Source of the DNA: Alteribacillus bidgolensis
GTDB lineage: Bacteria > Bacillota > Bacilli > Bacillales > Marinococcaceae
Assembly: GCF_002886255.1 (NCBI RefSeq)
Contig: NZ_KZ614149.1
Location: forward strand, 186,001-250,000
Reading direction: 5' to 3'
Length of the DNA stretch: 64,000 nt
Shown here: one piece after another, positions 25,297 to 34,087 of the stretch
Layout: each line of letters begins with the position of its first letter
Position numbering within the stretch: position 1 is the stretch's first letter
Position numbers and translations under genes: made by a program
Notes under the pieces: generated by a model
Seen by the model: only the letters and a program-made list of their open reading frames with translations
What the model was told of the DNA's origin: nothing
The model's database searches: none

Positions 25297-26340
25297 ATGG
25301 GTGAAGAAGCATTTAACGATAATTTTTTGAGGGCTGCTTATGGACAAAATACAGATCACATCCCTGTGTGGTATATGAGACAAGCAGGTCGTTCTCAGCC
25401 TGAATATAGAAAACTAAAAGAGAAATATTCTTTGTTTGAGATTACTCATGATCCAGAACTTTGTGCTTATGTTACTAAGTTACCAGTAGATCAATATAAT
25501 AATGACGCTGCGATTCTCTACAAAGATATTATGACCCCTCTTCCATCTATTGGAGTAGATGTAGATATAAAACCGGGCGTCGGGCCAGTTATTAATAATC
25601 CAATAACACAACCGAAAGATGTTGAAAAGCTGGGAAATATTGATCCTGAAAAAGAAGTGCCCTACGTGTTAGATACAATTAAGCTGCTGAGAGAACAACT
25701 GAATGTACCATTAATTAGTTTTAGCGGAGCGCCATTCACACTGGCAAGCTATATGATCGAAGGCGGTCCTTCTAAAAATTATCATAAAACCAAAGCTTTT
25801 ATGTATTCCAAACCCATTGCCTGGTTTGCTCTTATGGATAAATTAGGAGATATGACGATCCGCTACGTGTCCTCTCAAATAAAGGCAGGAGCTCAAGCTA
25901 TTCAAATATTTGACTCATGGGTAGGGGCTTTAAATGCGGAAGATTATCGGTTTTACGTAAAGCCGGTTATGAAACGAATCTTTGAAACGATACAAAAAGA
26001 AGAAGTTCCATTAAGTATGTTTGGAGTTGGAGCTGGTCACCTTCTGCAGGATTGGAACGATTTTTCATTACAAATTATCGGTCTAGATTGGCGAACTTCT
26101 ATTTCGGAAGCTAGACAGCTCGGAGTTACAAAATCTTTGCAAGGGAATTTAGATCCTTCCATTCTATTGGCACCTTGGGATGTTATAGAAGAGAAAGTGA
26201 AGCCTATCCTTGAAGCAGGTATGCAAGAAGAAGGTTTTGTTTTTAACCTCGGTCACGGGGTCTTCCCAGAAGTAGATCCAGATTCATTGAAGCGGCTAAC
26301 CGCTTTTGTTCACGATTATACCAATAAAATTGGGAGGTAA
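25297..26340 (+). CDS. hemE: Uroporphyrinogen decarboxylase HemE
   Basis: A 347-aa enzyme converting uroporphyrinogen III to coproporphyrinogen III in the cytoplasm. Visible family blocks are VWYMRQAGRSQPEYR near the N-terminus, the catalytic-Asp region YKDIMTPLPSIGVDV, and LGHGVFPEVDPD near the C-terminus. I chose the ATG at 25297; the TTG two codons earlier is only three bases from AAAGGAG, which is too close. It is first in the hemE-hemH-hemY operon, with three bases between its stop and hemH. Confidence 0.96.
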   Translation: MGEEAFNDNFLRAAYGQNTDHIPVWYMRQAGRSQPEYRKLKEKYSLFEITHDPELCAYVTKLPVDQYNNDAAILYKDIMTPLPSIGVDVDIKPGVGPVINNPITQPKDVEKLGNIDPEKEVPYVLDTIKLLREQLNVPLISFSGAPFTLASYMIEGGPSKNYHKTKAFMYSKPIAWFALMDKLGDMTIRYVSSQIKAGAQAIQIFDSWVGALNAEDYRFYVKPVMKRIFETIQKEEVPLSMFGVGAGHLLQDWNDFSLQIIGLDWRTSISEARQLGVTKSLQGNLDPSILLAPWDVIEEKVKPILEAGMQEEGFVFNLGHGVFPEVDPDSLKRLTAFVHDYTNKIGR

Positions 26341-26343
26341 AGC

Positions 26344-27273
26344 ATGAAAAAAATCGGATTACTGGTAATGGCTTACGGCACTCCTAGAAGTTTAGATGAC
26401 GTGGAGCCTTACTATACACATATAAGAAGAGGAAGAAAGCCGTCTGAAGAAGCATTACAGGATTTAATATCTCGGTATGAAGCTATTGGAGGAATTTCAC
26501 CTCTAGCTAAAATTACTGACAATCAAGGAGAAAGCTTAAAAGACCGTTTAAATGAACGTTATGATGATATAGAGTTTCACTGGTATTTAGGTTTGAAGCA
26601 CATTGATCCTTTTATTGAGGACGCAGTCCAAAAAATGAAGGAAGACGGTATTGAAGAAGCATACAGCATTGTACTAGCCCCGCATTTCTCTACGTTCAGC
26701 ATTAAATCTTATAATGGACGAGTTCAAGAAGAAACGAAAAAAATAGGTGGGCCTGTCATTCATTCTGTAGAAAGCTGGTATGATGAACCAAAGTTTATTG
26801 ACTTTTGGGTAAATCAGGTGAAAGATACACTGGCAAAAACAGAAAACGAGAAAAAAACATGTGTGATTTTTTCAGCACACAGCCTGCCGGAGAAAATTAT
26901 TCAGGCGGGGGACCCTTACCCTGAACAGTTAGAAAAAACCGCTAAATGGATTGCTGAAAAAGCACATGTACCACATTATGCTATCGGCTGGCAAAGTGAA
27001 GGGAATACACCAGATCCATGGCTTGGACCTGATGTGCAAGATTTAACAAAAGAACTTCATCGTAAATATGGATATACTTCTTTTGTCTATTGTCCTGTAG
27101 GATTTGTGGCAGATCACTTGGAAGTATTGTTTGATAATGACGTGGAATGCAAGCAGGCTTGTGATGAAGTAGGGGCTTCTTATTACCGTCCTGACATGCC
27201 AAATGCACATCCTGATTTTATTGATGCTCTTGTAGATGTTATTACCAAAAAGATGAATGAAAAGACTGGTTAA
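26344..27273 (+). CDS. hemH: Coproporphyrin III ferrochelatase HemH (CpfC)
   Basis: A 309-aa chelatase of the normal Firmicute length that inserts ferrous iron. Key blocks are YYTHIRRGRKPS, the catalytic-His segment IFSAHSLPEKI (His near 180), the QSEGNTPDPWLGPD loop and the metal-site Glu in DHLEVLFDND. In Gram-positive bacteria this enzyme works on coproporphyrin III, before the final decarboxylation by ChdC (HemQ), which is not in this window. It is tightly spaced after hemE. Confidence 0.96.
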   Translation: MKKIGLLVMAYGTPRSLDDVEPYYTHIRRGRKPSEEALQDLISRYEAIGGISPLAKITDNQGESLKDRLNERYDDIEFHWYLGLKHIDPFIEDAVQKMKEDGIEEAYSIVLAPHFSTFSIKSYNGRVQEETKKIGGPVIHSVESWYDEPKFIDFWVNQVKDTLAKTENEKKTCVIFSAHSLPEKIIQAGDPYPEQLEKTAKWIAEKAHVPHYAIGWQSEGNTPDPWLGPDVQDLTKELHRKYGYTSFVYCPVGFVADHLEVLFDNDVECKQACDEVGASYYRPDMPNAHPDFIDALVDVITKKMNEKTG

Positions 27274-27291
27274 GTAAACGGGGAATATATT

Positions 27292-28683
27292 ATGAAAGTA
27301 GCAATTATTGGCGGCGGGATAACGGGGCTGACCGCTGCTTATTATTTACAGAAAGAAACGATGAGTCAAAACATCAATATGGATTATCATTTATATGAAA
27401 GTTCTAGTCAACTTGGCGGGAAAATACAAACGGATTATCATAATGGTTTTATCATTGAACAAGGACCGGATTCTTTCTTGGCAAGAAAAGAAAGTGCTGC
27501 AAAACTAGCTAAAGAAGTAGGACTAGAGCATGAACTCATCTTTAATAATGCAGGGAAAGCATATGTTTTAAAAGGCCAAACGCTTCATCCAATTCCTGGT
27601 GGAGCTATAATGGGAATCCCGACAAAACTTGGTCCATTTTTGACAACAAGCCTTTTTTCACCTGCTGGTAAGACCAGAGCAGCCTTGGACCTCTTCTTAC
27701 CAAAAAGCAGTACAAATAATGATCAATCATTAGGCGGTTTTTTTCGACGCCGTCTTGGCAGTGAAGTTGTAGATAATCTCATTGAGCCGCTTCTCTCAGG
27801 AATTTATGCAGGCGATATTGATCGCTTAAGCTTGCAATCAACTTTTCCTCAGTTTCATCAAGTGGAACAAAAACATCGCAGTTTAATTCTCGGAATGAAG
27901 GCATCCAGGCCTCTTGAAAAATCGCAAGAAAAGAAGACAGGAGCATTTCAAACATTAAGGAATGGCCTGCAATCGCTGGTGGATGGACTAGAAAACCATT
28001 TAGACGAAGATGCGATTAATAAAAACAAAACATTAGAGCAAATCGTGCCAGAACAGAGCCAATATAAACTGTTATTTACAGACGGTGATTCAAAAATTTT
28101 TGATAGAGTAATTTTGGCAACCCCGCCTCATGTAAATGCGAAGCTCTTTAATGATAAGGAGACCCAGCATTTATTTTCTTCGATTACTTCTACATCAGTG
28201 GCTACTGTTGCAATGGCTTTTGAGGAGGAGCAAATTCCGGAGGATTTTAATGGCACAGGATTTGTTGTATCTAAAAAAAGTGATTATACGATAACTGCTT
28301 GCACATGGACTCATTTAAAATGGGAGCATACTGCGCCAAAAGGGAAAGCTCTCCTTCGCTGTTACGTAGGGAAGCCAGGAGGCGAAAGTATTGTGGAAGA
28401 AGATGATGAGAGTATAATAGAAGTCGTACTAAAAGATTTAAACAAAGTAATGAATGTGAACGGACGACCTGAATATTACAAGATTACACGCTGGCGGAAT
28501 TCTATGCCTCAATATGAAGTGGACCATGCTATACAAATGGATAAAATAAAAAACACAATTCAAGCATCATACCCTGGTGTGTTTGTTGCTGGAGCGGCTT
28601 ATGAAGGGGTTGGCTTACCGGATTGTATCAACCAGGGAGAAGACGTCATCCATCAATTATTAACATCCCTGAATGAAAAATAA
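27292..28683 (+). CDS. hemY: Coproporphyrinogen III oxidase, oxygen-dependent HemY (CgoX)
   Basis: A 463-aa FAD enzyme: dinucleotide motif VAIIGGGITGLTAAYYL at the start, SSQLGGKIQT, EQGPDSFL, and a C-terminal FAD block GVFVAGAAYEGVGLPDCINQ. It oxidises coproporphyrinogen III to coproporphyrin III on the membrane face, supplying HemH. Although historically called protoporphyrinogen oxidase, the Firmicute enzyme belongs to the coproporphyrin route. It is the last gene of hemEHY and is followed by a strong terminator shared with the convergent ABC transporter operon. Confidence 0.95.
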   Translation: MKVAIIGGGITGLTAAYYLQKETMSQNINMDYHLYESSSQLGGKIQTDYHNGFIIEQGPDSFLARKESAAKLAKEVGLEHELIFNNAGKAYVLKGQTLHPIPGGAIMGIPTKLGPFLTTSLFSPAGKTRAALDLFLPKSSTNNDQSLGGFFRRRLGSEVVDNLIEPLLSGIYAGDIDRLSLQSTFPQFHQVEQKHRSLILGMKASRPLEKSQEKKTGAFQTLRNGLQSLVDGLENHLDEDAINKNKTLEQIVPEQSQYKLLFTDGDSKIFDRVILATPPHVNAKLFNDKETQHLFSSITSTSVATVAMAFEEEQIPEDFNGTGFVVSKKSDYTITACTWTHLKWEHTAPKGKALLRCYVGKPGGESIVEEDDESIIEVVLKDLNKVMNVNGRPEYYKITRWRNSMPQYEVDHAIQMDKIKNTIQASYPGVFVAGAAYEGVGLPDCINQGEDVIHQLLTSLNEK

Positions 28684-28727
28684 AACCACCCAATCCTGCT
28701 TTGAAGCAGGTTAGGGTGGTTTTTTGT
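28682..28727. terminator. Bidirectional terminator between hemY and the ABC transporter operon
   Basis: Long stem AAACCACCC...CCTGCTT / AAGCAGG...GGGTGGTTT with T-tract on the plus strand and A-tract opposite. It lies in a 54-base convergent gap. Confidence 0.88.
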
Positions 28728-28737
28728 GTTCGATTCT

Positions 28738-29757
28738 TTATTCTTTCTCTTCTATTTCTTCCAATAATGAAGTATCAACAAGTCCCTCCAAATTTGGTTC
28801 GTCTTCAATAAAGCCGAGTTCATAGGATGCATCGGCCCAAGATTGAAGGGCATCTGCAGAAACTTCTGTGGTAATATTCATGCGCTCCCATGCGTTTTGC
28901 AATACACCGTCTGAAAATTGAGTTTGAGAAAGTTCATATACAAGATCGTTAACAGCATTGAGCGTTTCTTCTTCGTATTCTCCTGTGAATGCCACCGCTT
29001 TTTCATGTGCAGCTAGAACACTTTCAACTTTCTCTGGATTTTCTTCCATAAATTCTTCTGATGTTACTAGGACAACACTTGGTAGAGATTCTCCAAGGAA
29101 TACTTCATCCCACTCTGTAACCACATTTGCATTTAATTCTTCGACAAGGTAGGTTCCCCATGGCTCGGGTGCAGCGGCAGCATCTACTTCCCCTTGTTCA
29201 AAGCGAACCATCATAGAAGCTGGATCCACACGTGATTGGTGTTCGACTGTTCCGCCTACTCGATTTGATTCCATACCAAGTTCTTGAAGCATAATTTCTA
29301 ACTGGACGTTATGGGTACAGCCGTTTCCAGGGGTGCAAAAGGATTTCCCATCAAAATCATCTAAGGACTCAATGCCGGAGTCTTCACTTGAAACAATCAG
29401 AGTAGCGCCGTTTGCGGCACCGCTTAGTATTTTTATATCCCCGCCGCTTAAATGATAGTTAATAGCTGGTCCTGGACCCACATAACCAATATCTAAATCC
29501 CCAGCGTCAAGAGCTTCAATAAAATCATTTCCATTTGGAAAGTTAGTAAATTCTACGTCAGTTCCTTCTAGCTCTTCTTCAAAAATACCTTCTTGTTTTC
29601 CGATGATTCCTGCAGCATGGTCAAGATTAGGAAAGTAACCTATATTAATTTCCCCGCCGTTGTTTTCTCCGTCACCTGAAACAGACTCCCCACCGCCGCA
29701 AGCAGTTAGTCCTAAGACTGCTATGGATATGAGGGTTGTAAGACCCCATTTTTTCAT
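28738..29757 (-). CDS. ABC transporter substrate-binding lipoprotein (SsuA/NrtA/TauA type)
   Basis: A 339-aa lipoprotein with lipobox LTAC (C20), then the NMT1/SsuA-like fold: NIGYFPNLDHAAGIIGKQEGIF, IGYVGPGPAINYHL and EPWGTYLVEEL in the domain interface. A CTPGNGCTH segment carries two cysteines near the expected ligand loop, which is unusual for sulfonate binders. The mature protein is strongly acidic. It delivers a small anion or heterocycle (sulfonate, nitrate, taurine or thiamine precursor are family options) to the permease encoded upstream. No pathway genes nearby fix the substrate, and no riboswitch is seen in the leader. Confidence 0.75.
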   Translation of the reverse strand: MKKWGLTTLISIAVLGLTACGGGESVSGDGENNGGEINIGYFPNLDHAAGIIGKQEGIFEEELEGTDVEFTNFPNGNDFIEALDAGDLDIGYVGPGPAINYHLSGGDIKILSGAANGATLIVSSEDSGIESLDDFDGKSFCTPGNGCTHNVQLEIMLQELGMESNRVGGTVEHQSRVDPASMMVRFEQGEVDAAAAPEPWGTYLVEELNANVVTEWDEVFLGESLPSVVLVTSEEFMEENPEKVESVLAAHEKAVAFTGEYEEETLNAVNDLVYELSQTQFSDGVLQNAWERMNITTEVSADALQSWADASYELGFIEDEPNLEGLVDTSLLEEIEEKE

Positions 29758-29786
29758 GTTAACCTCTCCCTTTTAATAATTATGTT

Positions 29787-30554
29787 TTAAGAAGACAATC
29801 CCCAGCGTGAAAAAACTTTTCTTTCTATGCGATCAAAAATAACATACTCCATAATAAGACCGATTGTTGCAATGATAATCATTATAGCGATAACTAAATC
29901 CATATTATAAAAATCTCTAGCGTCCATTAAGGTGCGCCCTAAACCGCCTGATCCTATCAATTCAGCAGCCATCAATGCTCTCCAAGCAAAAGCCCAAGCC
30001 AGTCTCGTTCCTGATAAAAAAGATGGAACAGCTGCTGGAATCATAACACGCCACACAAGTTCAGACCCTTTATATCCTAATGTTCTGGCAGCTCTAATCA
30101 AAATAGGCTGAACGGATTTAATGCCGAGCCTCATATTAGAGGTCATAACCCATGTTCCTCCTAAAGTGACGATCATGACAATAGAAAGCGTTCCGGTACC
30201 AAATAACATTAACATGATTGGCAGCCAAACAATACTAGGTATCGATTGAAGAGCAATCACAAGCGAACCAAGCGTTTCATCAGCTAATTTAGAACGTGCT
30301 AACAATAGACCGAGAGCTGTGCCAATAATAATCGCAATGATAAATCCGATTATTAACCTTTGAATACTGGTTGTAAGTGCTTCTGTTAATATACCTGTCT
30401 CAAAAAAGCCAATGTATAGTTCGTTTACTGAATTAAAGGGCGATGGAAACCCTGTACCTGGAAAGAATTGAAGCGATAAATTAATCCTATATATTATTTC
30501 CCATGTTGCGATCAGAATGATAAAGAAGAGCACCCTTCTTACTGTTGTAATCAT
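29787..30554 (-). CDS. ABC transporter permease (SsuC/TauC type)
   Basis: A 255-aa permease with about six membrane helices and the EAA-type cytoplasmic loop (AARTLGYKGSELVWRVMIPAA with the conserved Gly, in two adjacent parts). It is the membrane channel of the transporter and works as a dimer. I use the ATG at 30554: GAGGAGA lies six bases before it, while the GTG one codon earlier is too close. The start lies 68 bases inside the ATPase gene, so the two are coupled. Confidence 0.82.
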   Translation of the reverse strand: MITTVRRVLFFIILIATWEIIYRINLSLQFFPGTGFPSPFNSVNELYIGFFETGILTEALTTSIQRLIIGFIIAIIIGTALGLLLARSKLADETLGSLVIALQSIPSIVWLPIMLMLFGTGTLSIVMIVTLGGTWVMTSNMRLGIKSVQPILIRAARTLGYKGSELVWRVMIPAAVPSFLSGTRLAWAFAWRALMAAELIGSGGLGRTLMDARDFYNMDLVIAIMIIIATIGLIMEYVIFDRIERKVFSRWGLSS

Positions 30555-31332
30555 CACCCATCTCCTCTCTCATCACTTTCTCAATTTCTCTTGCTAGTTT
30601 TTGCTGAATTCTTTCTTCAAGCTCGCCAAATTGTTTAGATGATGGTTTTCTTGGTCTATCAAGTGGTACATCAAATATTTCAACAATTCTTCCTGGGCGG
30701 GTTCCCATCAACACAATCCGATCAGAAAGAAGGATGGATTCGCGAATGTTATGAGTGACAAACACAATCGTTTTCTGTGTTTTCTCCCAGATGTATTGTA
30801 CTTCTTTATGGAGCATAGAACGGGTTTGTTCATCTAAAGCTCCAAACGGTTCATCCATAAGAAGAATATCAGGGTCTAAGGCAAGCGTTCTTGCAATGGA
30901 CACGCGTTGTTTCATGCCTCCTGAAAGTTCATGTGGGTAAGAGTCAATAAATTTACTTAAATGAACTAATTTTAAGAAGTATTTGGCTCTTTCTTTTGCT
31001 TCTTCTTTTTTCATTTTCTTTCGGAGACCAAACATTACGTTATCTAAAACCGTCAGCCATGGCATTAGCGCAGACTCTTGAAAAACAACGCCGCGATCAG
31101 GTCCAGGTTCTTTTACTTTTTTAGTACCTACATTAATTATTCCGTTTGTCGGTTGCTCAAGTCCGGCAATAATGTTTAAAAGAGTAGACTTGCCACACCC
31201 TGAAGGTCCTAACAACGAGACAAATTCCCCCGATTTAATTTCGGTTGTAATATCCTTAAAAACTGTAAATGATGATTTGTTTTCTTTATCAAAAAATGTT
31301 TTTTCTACATTATCTATAATGACATCAGCCAT
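30487..31332 (-). CDS. ABC transporter ATPase (SsuB/TauB type)
   Basis: A 281-aa ATPase: Walker A GPSGCGKST, Q-loop FQESALMPW, signature LSGGMKQRVSIARTLAL, Walker B ILLMDEPFGALD and switch FVTHNIRES. These are hallmarks of the nitrate/sulfonate/taurine import family. The C-terminal tail after about 245 is longer than in the usual SsuB and overlaps the permease start by about 68 bases, an unusually deep overlap. First gene of the ATPase-permease-binding protein operon, driven by a strong promoter at 31390-31418. Confidence 0.83.
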   Translation of the reverse strand: MADVIIDNVEKTFFDKENKSSFTVFKDITTEIKSGEFVSLLGPSGCGKSTLLNIIAGLEQPTNGIINVGTKKVKEPGPDRGVVFQESALMPWLTVLDNVMFGLRKKMKKEEAKERAKYFLKLVHLSKFIDSYPHELSGGMKQRVSIARTLALDPDILLMDEPFGALDEQTRSMLHKEVQYIWEKTQKTIVFVTHNIRESILLSDRIVLMGTRPGRIVEIFDVPLDRPRKPSSKQFGELEERIQQKLAREIEKVMREEMGDDYNSKKGALLYHSDRNMGNNI

Positions 31333-31389
31333 TGGGACTTCACCGCCCGATTCTATAATTCATATAAATTTAGTAGGTTTTATGTTGTT

Positions 31390-31418
31390 AGTATATGTGG
31401 CAGCACGGTTGATGTCAA
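31390..31418 (-). promoter_or_regulatory. Sigma-A promoter of the ABC transporter operon
   Basis: Minus-strand TTGACA, exactly 17 bases, TATACT, about 60 bases upstream of the ATPase start. Confidence 0.75.
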
Positions 31419-31449
31419 TATTCTTTCTATAAAAACTAGAAGCTTATCA

Positions 31450-31482
31450 TAAAAAGGGTCCCCCGCTAAATTGGGGAACCCT
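31450..31482 (-). terminator. Terminator of the Gln-rich protein gene
   Basis: On the minus strand: AGGGTTCCCC / GGGGACCCT stem followed by TTTTTATG, about 30 bases after the stop. Confidence 0.82.
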
Positions 31483-31511
31483 AATCACTAGTATTAAATG
31501 ATTTACGTCAA

Positions 31512-31772
31512 TTAACCCTGTTGTTGTGCTTGCTGAAGTTGTTGTTGTGCTTGTTGCAGTTCTTGCTGGGCTTGTTGAATTTGTTGCTGGTTTTGTGTGT
31601 TACCTTGCTGCTGGACCTGCTGCTGAGCTTGTTGAAGCTGCTGTTGTGCTTGCTGAAGCTGCTGCTGTGATTGTTGAAGTTTTTGTGGATCATTAGCTGC
31701 ATTTTGCATGTTTTGTTGAGCTTGTTGAATGGCTTGCTGAGCTTGTTGGACTTGCTGATTTTGTTGTGGCAT
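31512..31772 (-). CDS. Small glutamine-rich heptad-repeat protein, unrecognised
   Basis: An 86-aa product in which roughly half of all residues are Gln. The C-terminal two thirds is built from the heptad LQQAQQQ and variants (VQQAQQA, LQQSQQQ, IQQAQQE), placing Leu/Ile/Val and Ala at the a and d positions of a coiled coil. There is no signal peptide and almost no charge. GGAGGG lies six bases before the ATG and a clean terminator follows, so it is a real gene. Gamma-type SASPs are also Gln-rich but have a different repeat; I do not recognise this family. It is divergent from spo0B. Confidence 0.7.
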   Translation of the reverse strand: MPQQNQQVQQAQQAIQQAQQNMQNAANDPQKLQQSQQQLQQAQQQLQQAQQQVQQQGNTQNQQQIQQAQQELQQAQQQLQQAQQQG

Positions 31773-31959
31773 AATAACCCTCCGTTTTAATGTTGTATAG
31801 GTTAACGATATTTATCGTTTCCGTTGTACAAAATAATATGCACAAACCGTAAAAAACTTGGCAATTGAAAGATAAATGTATTACGTCTATGCCCGTTTTT
31901 TTGGTTATGGTACAATATGTTTTATCCTCAAACGCCAAAATAATGAGGAGTGCTAAGCA

Positions 31960-32496
31960 GTGGATGCAAAAAAGCAATTAGAATTATTAAATCATTCTAG
32001 GCATGATTGGATGAATGTTTTACAAATAATAAAGGGAAATATCACGTTAGAACGCTATGAAAAAGTAGAAGAAATAGTGGAGAAAACGATCCAGAAAAAA
32101 GAGCATGAAAGCAGATTAACACGTTTGCAAATGCCTAAAACAGCAGCATTTTTACTAACTTTTAATTGGTATTCCCGCATGTTCACTTTAGATATAGAAG
32201 TCACAGAGAATACAGGAAGCTGCACTGTTTATGATAATGATTGGAATTATTTAATAACGACTTTCCTTCATACTCTGGATCGATCAGTCCTTCCGGGGGC
32301 TGATAATCAGTTACTTATTACGATTCATACTTTGGAGAAACCTTTTCTGGAGTTTGATTTTCTAGGAGAAATTGAAAAGCTAGAAGAAATAAATAATTGG
32401 CTTTACGCTTTCTCCTCTTCTTCTAATCATTGCTTTGTAACGAATGTTGTTTGCAATGAAAAGGAAATATTTTTTACAGCATGGAATAATAAATGA
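31960..32496 (+). CDS. spo0B: Sporulation initiation phosphotransferase Spo0B
   Basis: A 178-aa protein beginning, after a GTG start, with an alpha-helical hairpin that holds the phosphorylatable His in LLNHSRHDWMNVLQIIKGN (His at about 14). It continues with a degenerate kinase-like C-terminal domain. Spo0B relays phosphate from Spo0F to Spo0A. GAGGAG lies about ten bases before the GTG. Linkage to obg eleven bases downstream is the classic Bacillus arrangement and confirms the assignment; overall sequence is diverged, as usual for Spo0B. Confidence 0.88.
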   Translation: MDAKKQLELLNHSRHDWMNVLQIIKGNITLERYEKVEEIVEKTIQKKEHESRLTRLQMPKTAAFLLTFNWYSRMFTLDIEVTENTGSCTVYDNDWNYLITTFLHTLDRSVLPGADNQLLITIHTLEKPFLEFDFLGEIEKLEEINNWLYAFSSSSNHCFVTNVVCNEKEIFFTAWNNK

Positions 32497-32506
32497 GGTG
32501 AAAACA

Positions 32507-33790
32507 TTGTTTGTGGATAAAGTAAAAGTTTATATAAAGGCTGGTGACGGCGGTAATGGAATGGTTGCTTTCAGGCGTGAAAAATTTGTTCCTGAAGGCG
32601 GTCCTGCAGGCGGAGATGGTGGGAAAGGTGCGGATATAATTCTTGAAGTGGATGAAGGACTTCGTACTTTAATGGATTTTCGATATCAAAAGCATTTTAA
32701 AGCAAAAGCCGGAGAAAATGGCCGTCCTAAAAATCAGCACGGTAAAAACGCCGAAGACCTTGTTATAAAAGTCCCTCCTGGAACGACGATTACAGATGAT
32801 GATACGAAAGAAGTCATTGCAGATCTCACAGAACACGGAGAGCGTTCAATTGTTGCAAAAGGTGGAAGAGGTGGAAGAGGAAATACACGTTTTGCGACTC
32901 CGGCAAACCCCGCTCCTGAATTAAGCGAAAAGGGAGAACCAGCAGAAGAACGGTACATTAATCTTGAATTAAAAGTATTAGCGGATGTTGGGTTAGTTGG
33001 ATTTCCAAGTGTAGGTAAATCAACCTTGTTATCTGTTGTTTCTGCTGCTAAACCTAAAATTGCTGATTATCATTTTACGACATTAAATCCCAATCTGGGA
33101 GTGGTGGCGGTAGATGACGGCCGCAGTTTCGTGTTGGCTGATTTACCTGGCTTAATAGAAGGAGCACATGAAGGCGTCGGTTTAGGACATCAATTTTTAC
33201 GTCACATTGAACGTACGAAAGTGATTATACATGTTATTGATATGTCGGGTTTAGAAGGCCGGGATCCCTTAGAAGATTTCGAGAAAATTAACGATGAGCT
33301 GAAACAATATAATTTAAGGCTGCTTGAACGTCCCCAAATAATAATGGCTAATAAAATGGATATGCCTGATGCAGAAGATAATTTCGAGCAATTTAAAGAA
33401 AAAGTGCCGGATAATTATAAGGTCTTTCCTGTATCTGCTTTAACCAAAAAAGGCTTAAAAGAAATGATTCGAGAAGTGGCTGACCTAGTCGACAACACTT
33501 CTGAATTTCCGTTATATGATGAAGAGGAAAACAAAGAAAGAGTAGTTTATCGATTTGAGAAAAAGGAAGATCCATTTTCTATATCCCGTGATGTTGATGG
33601 GGCATTTGTCCTTTCTGGACCAGAAATTGAAAGAGCATTTAAAATGACTGATATGACACGTGATGAGTCTATAAGACGTTTTTCTAGGAAAATGCGTCAT
33701 ATGGGTATTGATGAAGCATTGAGGAAAAAAGGAGCCCAACATGGTGATACGATTAGGCTGCTTGATTTTGAATTTGAGTTTATTGAATGA
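32507..33790 (+). CDS. obg: Obg/CgtA GTPase
   Basis: A 427-aa GTPase: glycine-rich Obg fold (residues 1-158, e.g. KAGDGGNGMVAFRREKFVP and AKGGRGGRGN), G domain with GFPSVGKST, DLPGLIEGAHEG, NKMD and SAL motifs, then an OCT domain ending DFEFEFIE. It has a role in 50S ribosome assembly, stress and sporulation. The start is the TTG at 32507 with GAGGTG six bases upstream, giving MFVDKVKVYIKAGDGG; the longer reading runs into spo0B and is rejected. Length equals the B. subtilis protein within a residue. Confidence 0.96.
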   Translation: MFVDKVKVYIKAGDGGNGMVAFRREKFVPEGGPAGGDGGKGADIILEVDEGLRTLMDFRYQKHFKAKAGENGRPKNQHGKNAEDLVIKVPPGTTITDDDTKEVIADLTEHGERSIVAKGGRGGRGNTRFATPANPAPELSEKGEPAEERYINLELKVLADVGLVGFPSVGKSTLLSVVSAAKPKIADYHFTTLNPNLGVVAVDDGRSFVLADLPGLIEGAHEGVGLGHQFLRHIERTKVIIHVIDMSGLEGRDPLEDFEKINDELKQYNLRLLERPQIIMANKMDMPDAEDNFEQFKEKVPDNYKVFPVSALTKKGLKEMIREVADLVDNTSEFPLYDEEENKERVVYRFEKKEDPFSISRDVDGAFVLSGPEIERAFKMTDMTRDESIRRFSRKMRHMGIDEALRKKGAQHGDTIRLLDFEFEFIE

Positions 33791-33921
33791 TGGGTATAAC
33801 AATAGAACTTTAGGGATCTAGAAACATATTCAGCGTTTTCGTTATTAATTGACAATGCTCAATTCTAAGACGCTGCGTTGCCGTAGAACGTACTTTCAAG
33901 CGGTGATCAGTATACGGTTAA

Positions 33922-33970
33922 ACACATGCCGTCTAAGCGGGATAGACGGCATGTGTATGCCTATTCGCTT
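33922..33970 (+). terminator. Long hairpin after obg, probable terminator
   Basis: Perfect 14-base stem ACACATGCCGTCTA / TAGACGGCATGTGT with a seven-base loop. The T-run (CTTTTTATT) comes only 12-15 bases later, so termination is likely but not ideal. The other bases of the 297-base gap hold the pheB promoter and nothing else obvious. Confidence 0.6.
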
Positions 33971-34002
33971 TTTATTATGAAGAAGTAATTTATAAAGGAA
34001 CG

Positions 34003-34031
34003 TTGTCAAAAAGTTTTTGCAACTTTATAAT
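34003..34031 (+). promoter_or_regulatory. Sigma-A promoter of pheB-pheA
   Basis: TTGTCA, 17-base spacer, perfect TATAAT; expected start about 50 bases before pheB. A small dyad ACTGG / CCAGT lies in the leader just before the ribosome site. Confidence 0.7.
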
Positions 34032-34087
34032 AAGTAATCAGTGCGGTACAATCACTGGACGTAACCAGTACCGGCGGTGGTGTATAT

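Noticed and set aside
31508..31702. Alternative Asn/Ser/His-rich frame within the Gln-rich gene
   Set aside because: It is a shifted reading of the same repeats, starts inside the gene and has no ribosome site of its own.
33849..33877. TTGACA after obg as a promoter
   Set aside because: No acceptable -10 hexamer at 16-18 bases; the better pheB promoter is at 34003-34031.
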